Of a stretch of DNA of 46,239 nucleotides, positions 40,547 through 46,239 are shown in pieces; the first letter of the stretch is position 1, and each line of letters opens with the position of its first letter. Source of the stretch: Candidatus Fermentibacterota bacterium (GTDB lineage Bacteria; Fermentibacterota; Fermentibacteria; Fermentibacterales; JCC-6). The DNA lies in NCBI GenBank assembly GCA_003646025.1, contig QNDR01000007.1, positions 1 to 46,239 of the forward strand. Reading direction: 5' to 3'. The translations under genes and the position numbers were made by a program. Under the pieces are notes generated by a model. That model ran no database searches. It was not told the origin of the DNA and saw nothing but the letters and a program-made list of their open reading frames with translations.

Positions 40547-41409
40547 TTTTGTTACTTTTGTTTGCGGCTTGCGGCGGGGGAGGAGCAAACGGTGTCAACG
40601 GGAAAACTTCCGTACTTGTGAGTGTGGTTCCCCAGAAGTACTTTGTTGAAAAGATTGCAGGTGATCTGGCAGAAGTTACAGTGCTGATACCACCGGGAGC
40701 CAATCCTGCTGCTTACGAGATATCACCTTCAGATATGAGAGTGGTAAACGATGCCGATGTGTGGTTTACGCTTGGACTGCAGAGAGAAACAACCTGGATT
40801 CCGGAGTTTTCATCGATAAACGACGGCCTGCGTATTGCAAGTACCATCAACGGGATTACGAGGCTGCCCATCGGGAGGTACGGTATACCAGGAGAGCAGA
40901 ACGAAACAGACGGTGGAGATCCTGATCCCCATGTGTGGCTCTCTCCTGCAATGGTTCGTCTTCAGGCGGAAGCAATCTGTGAAACGCTGTGCGAAACAGA
41001 TCCGGCAAACCAGGGGACATACACACAGAATCTTGAAGTATTTCTTGGGGAAATTGATGTTCTTCAGGCCAGGATTCACAGTCTGCTTGACAGGTATGCC
41101 GGAGAAGGATTCATGGTATTTCATCCTGCGTGGGGATACTTTGCCGATGAGTTCAACCTGATTCAGGTTCCCATAGAGATTGCCGGCAGCGAGCCCTCTC
41201 CCGGGGAGATGGCAAGACTGGTAAGTTACGGCAGAAACTCATCTGTAAAAATAGTGTTTGTTTCTCCTCAGTTCAGTGAAGTATCAGCAGAGACAATAGC
41301 AGAGGAAATGAATGCCAGCGTGGCGTTTATTGATCCTCTTGCGCCTGACTGGGCAGAGAATATCCTGTTTGTGGCACAGGAGATCTCAAGGGCCATGGAG
41401 CGGGAATGA
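40531..41409 (+). CDS. znuA: Zinc ABC transporter substrate-binding lipoprotein ZnuA-like
   Basis: 292 residues, cluster A-I metal-binding protein. Lipoprotein signal LLLLFAAC (Cys14). Expected metal ligands are His134 (PHVWLSP), His198 (VFHPAWGYF) and Asp268 (IDPLAPDW). The first ligand of the family, the His of a GxDPHxYE motif, is replaced: the sequence is GANPAAYE (56-63), with Ala60 at the His position. No His-rich loop is present. Metal binding may therefore be altered or use a water or another residue. Coupled to zur upstream and znuC downstream (ATGA overlap). Confidence 0.85.
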   Translation: MQKLIVLLLLFAACGGGGANGVNGKTSVLVSVVPQKYFVEKIAGDLAEVTVLIPPGANPAAYEISPSDMRVVNDADVWFTLGLQRETTWIPEFSSINDGLRIASTINGITRLPIGRYGIPGEQNETDGGDPDPHVWLSPAMVRLQAEAICETLCETDPANQGTYTQNLEVFLGEIDVLQARIHSLLDRYAGEGFMVFHPAWGYFADEFNLIQVPIEIAGSEPSPGEMARLVSYGRNSSVKIVFVSPQFSEVSAETIAEEMNASVAFIDPLAPDWAENILFVAQEISRAMERE

Positions 41410-42167
41410 GATTGATTGAACTTAACGGTGTTACAGCCGGTTACAGCAGAGAGCATCCGGCTGTCGAGAACATTGATCTGGTGGTAAAACAAAACGATTT
41501 TGTTGCGATTATCGGTCCCAATGGTGGAGGGAAAACCACCCTGCTCAAGGTTATTCTCGGTCTGCTTACCCCTTTTTCAGGAACAGTGAAAGTTTTTGGT
41601 GAAGCGCCTGAGCAGTCAAGAAAGAGGATCGGTTATGTTCCTCAGATCATTCCGGACAGGTCATTTCCCGTTTCCGTTTTCGATGTGGTTTTGATGGGAC
41701 GGATGGCTTCCTCACGGATCTTCAGAAAGTACAGCAGTGCAGACAGAGCCGTTGCTTCGAAAAAACTTGAACAACTGGGTGTTCTACAACTCAGGGGAAA
41801 GAGAATGGATCAGCTCTCAGGAGGGCAGAAGCAGAGGGTGCTCATTGCAAGAGCGCTTGCAGGTGAACCGGAGCTGATTCTTCTCGACGAACCTGTGGCC
41901 AGTGTTGATTCGGAAACACAGCACAGCTTCTACAACCTTCTTTCAGAGCTTAACAGCAGGATGGCTGTTGTTATGGTGACCCACGATGTAGGAGCAGTTT
42001 CCTCTCATGTTAAAAGCATTGCCTGCATCAACAGAACCCTTGTAAGCCACGGCGAGACCATTTCGGAAAAAGATGTGGAAAAAACATTCGGATGCCCGTT
42101 CGAGCTCATCACACATGGTGTTCCTCACAGGGTTCTAAGATCAGGAGGAGGCGGCAGCCATGACTGA
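41406..42167 (+). CDS. znuC: Zinc ABC transporter ATP-binding protein
   Basis: 253 residues, ATPase of the metal importer. Walker A GPNGGGKT (37-44), signature LSGGQKQR (137-144), Walker B LILLDEP (158-163, Asp161 and Glu162), switch His in VMVTHDVG. Q-loop at VPQ (78-80). It couples ATP hydrolysis to transport of the metal delivered by ZnuA. Four-base overlap with znuA and eight with the permease gene. Confidence 0.93.
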   Translation: MRLIELNGVTAGYSREHPAVENIDLVVKQNDFVAIIGPNGGGKTTLLKVILGLLTPFSGTVKVFGEAPEQSRKRIGYVPQIIPDRSFPVSVFDVVLMGRMASSRIFRKYSSADRAVASKKLEQLGVLQLRGKRMDQLSGGQKQRVLIARALAGEPELILLDEPVASVDSETQHSFYNLLSELNSRMAVVMVTHDVGAVSSHVKSIACINRTLVSHGETISEKDVEKTFGCPFELITHGVPHRVLRSGGGGSHD

Positions 42168-42963
42168 GATGTTCAGCTACACCTTTATGCAGAATGCTTT
42201 TGTTCTTATCGTTCTGGCTTCAGTGAGCTGTGGTGTTGCTGGAAGTTTGATAACGGTCAACAGGATGTCTTCTTTTGCCGGAAGTATAGCCCACGCATCG
42301 TTCGGTGGACTGGGGCTGGCTTACCTGCTGGGAGTTCATCCAATGCTGGGTGCCACTGTTTTTGCCGTTGGTTCAGCTCTCGGTATTGGAGGTCTTTCTG
42401 ACAGAAGCAGACTGGGATCAGATACTGCAATGGCTGCAATGTGGGCTACTGGTATGGCTGCTGGCCTGGTATTTATCAAATTGTCCGGTACATACACATC
42501 CGATCTGATGAGCTGGCTGTTTGGCAGTCTTATGGCTGTTTCAAAAACAGATATCTATCTGACAGGCGTACTCGGTGTGCTGGTAACCGGTTCAGTGTTT
42601 CTGTTTTACAAGGAGTTTCTGGGGATTTCATACGATCTTGAATTCACAAGAATACAGGGTGTACCGGTAAAGTTTATTAGGGGGCTGTATCTTGTAATGG
42701 CTGCTCTTACGACAATTGTTCTGATGAAAGTGACCGGATTGATCATGGTTATAGCTATGCTAACAATCCCGGCGGCGATTGCTGAAAAATACAGCAGTTC
42801 TTTGTGGAAAATGATGATTCTGGCTTCCATTTTCAGTCTTGTGTTCAGTGTTATCGGCCTTTTTGTATCGTGGTGGCTTGATCTGCCGTCCGGTCCTGTA
42901 ATTATCCTTGTCTCTTCAGTTGTGTTCTTTGCTGTTCAGGCAGCAGGACGAAACAGCAGTTGA
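42160..42963 (+). CDS. znuB: Zinc ABC transporter permease
   Basis: 267 residues, ABC-3 family integral membrane protein with about eight hydrophobic helices. Family segments: ITVNRMSSFAGSIAHASFGG near residue 30, the DLMSWLFGSLMAVSK segment near 115, and LLMVIAMLTIPAAIAE-like GLIMVIAMLTIPAAIAEK. ATG start inside znuC. It is the last gene of the zur-znuABC operon. Confidence 0.92.
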   Translation: MTEMFSYTFMQNAFVLIVLASVSCGVAGSLITVNRMSSFAGSIAHASFGGLGLAYLLGVHPMLGATVFAVGSALGIGGLSDRSRLGSDTAMAAMWATGMAAGLVFIKLSGTYTSDLMSWLFGSLMAVSKTDIYLTGVLGVLVTGSVFLFYKEFLGISYDLEFTRIQGVPVKFIRGLYLVMAALTTIVLMKVTGLIMVIAMLTIPAAIAEKYSSSLWKMMILASIFSLVFSVIGLFVSWWLDLPSGPVIILVSSVVFFAVQAAGRNSS

Positions 42964-42978
42964 AACCGGAAATCATCC

Positions 42979-43007
42979 TTTACCTGCTCTAATGCTTTAA
43001 TTATCAT
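42979..43007 (+). promoter_or_regulatory. Candidate promoter of the GGDEF response regulator
   Basis: TTTACC (42979-42984) and TATCAT (43002-43007) with 17-base spacing. The transcript would begin near 43014, close to the GGGAGG ribosome-binding site. Confidence 0.35.
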
Positions 43008-43027
43008 CTGTCTGGTGGGAGGCCGAT

Positions 43028-43915
43028 TTGAAACCGATGAAGGTTCTTGTAGTTGACGATGATGTGGATTCGCTTGCCATAGCCAGTCTGCGTCTGAAAA
43101 AAGACGGCTACACAATAGAAACTGCCGGCAGTGGTGACGAATGTATGGACAAAGCCAGAGAAAAGCGACCGGATCTGATTCTTCTCGATGTTCAGATGCC
43201 TGGCAGAAGCGGGTATGAGGTGTGTGAAGAGCTGAAGTCCGATCAGGAACTTTCGAATATACCTGTTATTTTTCTTTCAGCAGCTGATGATACAAGTGAT
43301 AAGGTGAAGGGCCTTGATCTGGGGGCTGTTGATTACGTAACAAAACCGTTTGATGTCTTCGAACTCCGTGCCAGAGTCCGGGCTGCGCTTAGAACCAAGC
43401 GTCTGCAGGATCTTCTTCTTAAATACAGTGAAGTTGATTCACTCACAGAAATCTACAACAGAAGAGTACTTATGAGCAGGCTTCACCAGGAGTGGGACAG
43501 AACTCTCCGAAGTGGCGGAGTTATTTCTTTTATCATGGTTGATATAGACAGATTCAAACGGGTTAACGATACCTACGGTCACCCTGTTGGTGACGAGGTT
43601 CTTGAAACAATCGCATACATCTTGAAAAACTCCATAAGAAGCGGTGATATCGTGGGAAGATACGGCGGAGAGGAGTTCGGTATAGTGATGGTGAACTCCA
43701 CCTCTGACGAGGCAGCTCTTGCAGCAGACAGATACCGCAGAGTTATTCAGATGGCCGTTTTTCAATCGAAAAAAGGTGAGTTCTCAGTTACTGCAAGCTT
43801 CGGTACCGCTGATTCCAGGAGAAGAGAAAACGTCGCAGAACTTGTGGCAGCAGCTGATGCCGCACTCTACAAGGCCAAAGAAACCGGGCGGAACAAGGTG
43901 TGCAGATCAGACTGA
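43028..43915 (+). CDS. Response regulator with GGDEF (diguanylate cyclase) output
   Basis: 295 residues. Receiver domain (about 4-120) with phospho-acceptor Asp54 (LILLDVQMPG), acidic pocket VVDDD, and Lys106 (VTKPF). GGDEF domain (about 130-292) with VDIDRFKRVNDTYGHPVGDE and the active-site GGEEF (213-217). RSGD (204-207) five residues before it is an intact inhibitory I-site. It should make cyclic-di-GMP when phosphorylated, in the style of PleD/WspR. The start is TTG behind GGGAGG; ATG at 43037 is too far from it. No sensor kinase is nearby. Confidence 0.9.
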   Translation: MKPMKVLVVDDDVDSLAIASLRLKKDGYTIETAGSGDECMDKAREKRPDLILLDVQMPGRSGYEVCEELKSDQELSNIPVIFLSAADDTSDKVKGLDLGAVDYVTKPFDVFELRARVRAALRTKRLQDLLLKYSEVDSLTEIYNRRVLMSRLHQEWDRTLRSGGVISFIMVDIDRFKRVNDTYGHPVGDEVLETIAYILKNSIRSGDIVGRYGGEEFGIVMVNSTSDEAALAADRYRRVIQMAVFQSKKGEFSVTASFGTADSRRRENVAELVAAADAALYKAKETGRNKVCRSD

Positions 43916-43989
43916 CTTTCAACTGCGATGGAATACTATCCAGTTCACCTTTGTAACAACGCTGTAACCCTTTAACGCAAGGAGCAGCG

Positions 43990-45219
43990 ATGAAAGCTAT
44001 TACACTGGTACTTGTTCTTGCCGCAGCAGTTTCACTGGCATCGGATTCTTTTGAAACAGCAGTTAACAATGTTGCCGGTATGGTGTGGAACAACAAGGTT
44101 GTCAGTATTGCCTCCAGATTAGGTCTGGATATTGTTGATGTTACATGGGAAGATACAGGCAGATACAACGGGTCGTGCTGGGGACCAAATATTTCAGATA
44201 TGACAATACAGGTTCACCACGGAACCAGAGGTTCGGAGACTCTAACATGTATGCCGGTTATCAGGTTTCCAAACTTTCACGATCTCACAGCCGATATTGA
44301 TCCGGAACAATTCTTTCTTCTCACAGGCAATGAAAGTGGAAATGATCTGGAACCTGTGAGTCTTACCGATTATGTAGACAACATAAGAGACTACCTTCAT
44401 GATGGAGACAGCTGGGGAGGCAGAGGCTCAAGTCTTCTTGCCGACAGAGACAGTGTGGTTCTTGTGAGTGCACAGGCGGTGTTTCTGCCAATAGAAGACA
44501 ATGGAGAGGCTGTGTTCAACCCGGTTCTATACAACTATCAGAGTTACGAGGGAAGTCCCGGGGTACTTGCAATTCTTGCAACCCGTGAAGGAACCAGCGC
44601 AACGATCATTGACAACAGTTCCGAGTACAATGCCGACTACTATTCATGGGGGCAGAGACTGTACTTCAATGAAGACGGGGAAAGGGCAAGTCTCACCGGA
44701 TCCCGTATCTCTGATTTCCTTGAAAATGGTGGTGATTCACCCGAATCTTCAGCCATGTCTGCTGCAGGTGAAGAGGGGCTGAACATGGTAATGCTTATTC
44801 AAATACCCCTCAGGCAGAAGGAAAGGCGTGACCTTTGGTTTGAGGGTGACGAGCTTGCCAGTTGCTGTGAGATGTGCGATGAACCTCAGAGCCGTAACTC
44901 AGGTTCCAATGTTGAGGCGGCAGTAATCGGTCACGGTGAGCTTGAAGGTCCATTCAGAGAGATTGACGGGCTGCCCATCGTTCGTGATACACGGTTTCCC
45001 ATCAGAGTAACGGTACAGTTCTACAAAGCCACATCCAACGGTGTAGCTACCGACAGGGACATACAGGAAATTGCTGAGCAGATAAACAGAGTTTACGATG
45101 ATGCCAGTTACGTCGGTTCACTTGTGTGCCCGTCGGAGAAGATCGTAAGGCCCACCGACTGGTATCGTGACCAGGTTGAGGTTTCATTGAGAAAGATTAT
45201 TCTGCAGTACTGGCAGTAA
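43990..45219 (+). CDS. Secreted protein of unknown function
   Basis: 409 residues. Signal peptide (TLVLVLAAAVSLAS). The mature protein has no family that I recognise with confidence. Visible features are GSCWGPNISDMTIQVHHG (60-77), CMPVIRFPNFHDLTADIDP, a polar region around DYLHDGDSWGGRGSSLLADR, and a cysteine cluster CCEMC (292-296). The even spacing of conserved-looking aromatic and acidic motifs suggests an enzyme-like globular fold. AAGGAG five bases before ATG; a terminator follows. It appears to be a single-gene transcript. Confidence 0.65.
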   Translation: MKAITLVLVLAAAVSLASDSFETAVNNVAGMVWNNKVVSIASRLGLDIVDVTWEDTGRYNGSCWGPNISDMTIQVHHGTRGSETLTCMPVIRFPNFHDLTADIDPEQFFLLTGNESGNDLEPVSLTDYVDNIRDYLHDGDSWGGRGSSLLADRDSVVLVSAQAVFLPIEDNGEAVFNPVLYNYQSYEGSPGVLAILATREGTSATIIDNSSEYNADYYSWGQRLYFNEDGERASLTGSRISDFLENGGDSPESSAMSAAGEEGLNMVMLIQIPLRQKERRDLWFEGDELASCCEMCDEPQSRNSGSNVEAAVIGHGELEGPFREIDGLPIVRDTRFPIRVTVQFYKATSNGVATDRDIQEIAEQINRVYDDASYVGSLVCPSEKIVRPTDWYRDQVEVSLRKIILQYWQ

Positions 45220-45235
45220 ATCTAAAAATACCACT

Positions 45236-45266
45236 AAAGGCTCTGGCACAAGCTGGAGCCTTTTGT
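45236..45266 (+). terminator. Rho-independent terminator
   Basis: AAAGGCTCTGGC - ACAA - GCTGGAGCCTTT forms a 12-base stem with two G-T pairs, continuing into TTTTGTTATT. It is 16 bases after the stop of the secreted-protein gene. Confidence 0.75.
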
Positions 45267-45299
45267 TATTGTGTGAGTTATTGAACGGAAGGATGTGTA

Positions 45300-45857
45300 T
45301 TGCAGACATTGCTGGTAGAGAACACGCAGAAGTGGAGAGAATGGCTTGAACAAAACCACAGAGGTGCTTCTGCCGTGTGGCTGGTTTTCTGGAAGCGGCA
45401 CACAGGAAAGACATGCATAGGATATGAAGCTGCTATCGAAACCGCCATCTGTTTCGGCTGGGTGGACAGCCTGATAAAATCTCTGGATGAAGACCGTTAC
45501 GCCAGGAAGTTTACCCCAAGGGGAAAAAACAGCAGCTGGTCGGCAGCGAACAGAGAGAGGGCTCTTGATATGATGCGTTCAGGGCAGATGACTGAAGCAG
45601 GAATGGCTACTGTGAGAACAGCCAGAGAAAATGGAATGTGGTACCTGCGCACGCCACCGGTTGAAATGCCGCCTGAACTGGAGGAACTTCTTGACAGCAG
45701 TCACGATGCTGCACTGTTCTTTGCAGAACTTGCTCCCTCATACAGAAAGCAGTATATGGCGTGGGTTGGACAGGCAGAAAAGTCTGAAATAAGGTACAAA
45801 AGGGCAGAGGAAGCGGTTCGCCTTCTTGCCGGCCACTCGAAACTGCCACTTAAATAG
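45300..45857 (+). CDS. YdeI/OmpD-associated family protein
   Basis: 185 residues resembling the YdeI/OmdA family ('bacteriocin-protection' Pfam name; biochemistry unknown). Family motifs: SAVWLVFWKRHTGKTCIGY, EAAIETAICFGWVDSLIKSL, YARKFTPRGKNSSWSAANRE and FFAELAPSYRKQYMAWVGQA. No signal peptide, so probably cytoplasmic. The start is TTG, seven bases after AAGGA. It stands between a terminator and the epimerase gene, 13 bases before the latter's start. Confidence 0.85.
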   Translation: MQTLLVENTQKWREWLEQNHRGASAVWLVFWKRHTGKTCIGYEAAIETAICFGWVDSLIKSLDEDRYARKFTPRGKNSSWSAANRERALDMMRSGQMTEAGMATVRTARENGMWYLRTPPVEMPPELEELLDSSHDAALFFAELAPSYRKQYMAWVGQAEKSEIRYKRAEEAVRLLAGHSKLPLK

Positions 45858-45870
45858 AGAGAGGTAATCC

Positions 45871-46239
45871 ATGGGTATTCATCTGATTACAGGCGGTGCA
45901 GGTTTTATTGGCAGCAACATAGCCAGAGAGCTTCTCAAGAGAGGTAAAACTGTAAGGATTCTAGATAATTTTTCCACCGGTCACAGATCCAATCTGGCTG
46001 ATATCAGAAACGATGTTGAAGTTATAGAAGGTGATATCAGAAGCTACCATATAGTCAGTGAAGCAACGAAGAATGTTGAAGTTGTCTACCATCAGGGGGC
46101 TCTTCCATCTGTACCCAGGTCCATAGCAGATCCCCTTACCAGTAACGAGGTAAATGTAAGCGGAACACTGAATGTTCTCCATGCCGCTCTGGACAGGGGA
46201 GTGAGAAGGCTTACTTTCGCGTCGTCGTCCTCGATCTAC
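45871..46239 (+). CDS. NAD-dependent sugar-nucleotide epimerase/dehydratase (partial, runs off the window)
   Basis: First 123 codons of an extended short-chain dehydrogenase. ATG behind GAGAGG. The NAD-binding GITGGAGFIG-type motif reads LITGGAGFIGSN (5-16); LDNFSTGHRSNL, YHQGALPSVPRSIADP, NEVNVSGTLNVL and FASSSSIY (the last Tyr at the window end) match UDP-GlcNAc/UDP-glucose 4-epimerases of the WbpP/GalE type. The catalytic YxxxK lies beyond the window. The substrate is likely a UDP-hexose for surface polysaccharide. Confidence 0.88.
   Translation, partial: MGIHLITGGAGFIGSNIARELLKRGKTVRILDNFSTGHRSNLADIRNDVEVIEGDIRSYHIVSEATKNVEVVYHQGALPSVPRSIADPLTSNEVNVSGTLNVLHAALDRGVRRLTFASSSSIY

Noticed and set aside
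1-46239. Insertion sequences, prophage, CRISPR arrays, integrases or toxin-antitoxin pairs
   Set aside because: None was seen: no transposase or integrase motifs, no spaced direct repeats, and the small ribbon-helix-helix-like gene has no toxin partner.

Overview
The window holds about 50 protein genes, one tRNA gene and no mobile element, CRISPR array or rRNA. The organism looks like a Gram-negative, uncultivated member of the FCB superphylum, possibly near Fermentibacterota/Aegiribacteria; this is inference. Supporting signs are a secretin and a beta-barrel protein (outer membrane), a C25 (gingipain-like) protease ending in a type IX-style sorting domain, an exported tricorn-type protease, and a short RpoD-like sigma factor of the Bacteroidota type. 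Clear Shine-Dalgarno sites precede most genes, TTG and GTG starts are common, and several promoter candidates read TTGAC-N17-TAG..T or TTG-N16/17-TATCTT.

Layout. 1-5404: fabF, then on the minus strand an FAD-linked dehydrogenase, an IMPACT/YigZ-domain protein and a large membrane protein with a cytoplasmic TIR domain. 5555-12054 (plus): LeuC/LeuD-type dehydratase pair, outer-membrane protein, tRNA-Thr(CGT), glmM-like and glmS (UDP-GlcNAc precursor synthesis), and a YihY-type membrane protein. 12038-14109 (minus): a YchF-like protein with a changed P-loop, and a DUF2089 / small membrane protein / SHOCT-like cassette. 14279-15840: glgC facing a small ribbon-helix-helix-like gene.

16054-24627 (plus) is one tightly packed run: a PilM-PilN fusion, a lipoprotein, PilO, a PilP-domain protein carrying a propeller-like region, and the PilQ secretin. 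It continues into rsmD, coaD, an aminotransferase and a zinc-ribbon protein, whose ends overlap. The pilus ATPases, platform protein and pilins are not in the window. 24638-26950 (minus) is a methyltransferase / degenerate nucleotidyltransferase / GmhA-like set, probably for surface sugars. It is divergent from the sigma factor across a perfect inverted repeat.

27090-34473 (plus): sigma factor, M23 peptidase, methyltransferase, tricorn homologue, isocitrate/isopropylmalate-type dehydrogenase and an HD-domain protein. 34588-39513: C25 protease, rpsD with a structured leader and terminator, a TonB-C-like exported protein, and a PepC/bleomycin-hydrolase peptidase. 39533-42963: a small Cys-rich protein, a MIP18-like protein, and a Zur-like regulator with znuABC behind a candidate Zur operator. 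The end holds a response regulator-GGDEF protein, a conserved-looking secreted protein of unknown function, a YdeI-like protein and the first 123 codons of a sugar-nucleotide epimerase.

The most unusual items are the TIR-TM-propeller protein, the PilM-PilN fusion with the propeller-bearing PilP, the P-loop-altered YchF paralogue behind a hairpin that would hide its Shine-Dalgarno site, and an IMPACT-family gene whose only well-placed start codon is ATA.
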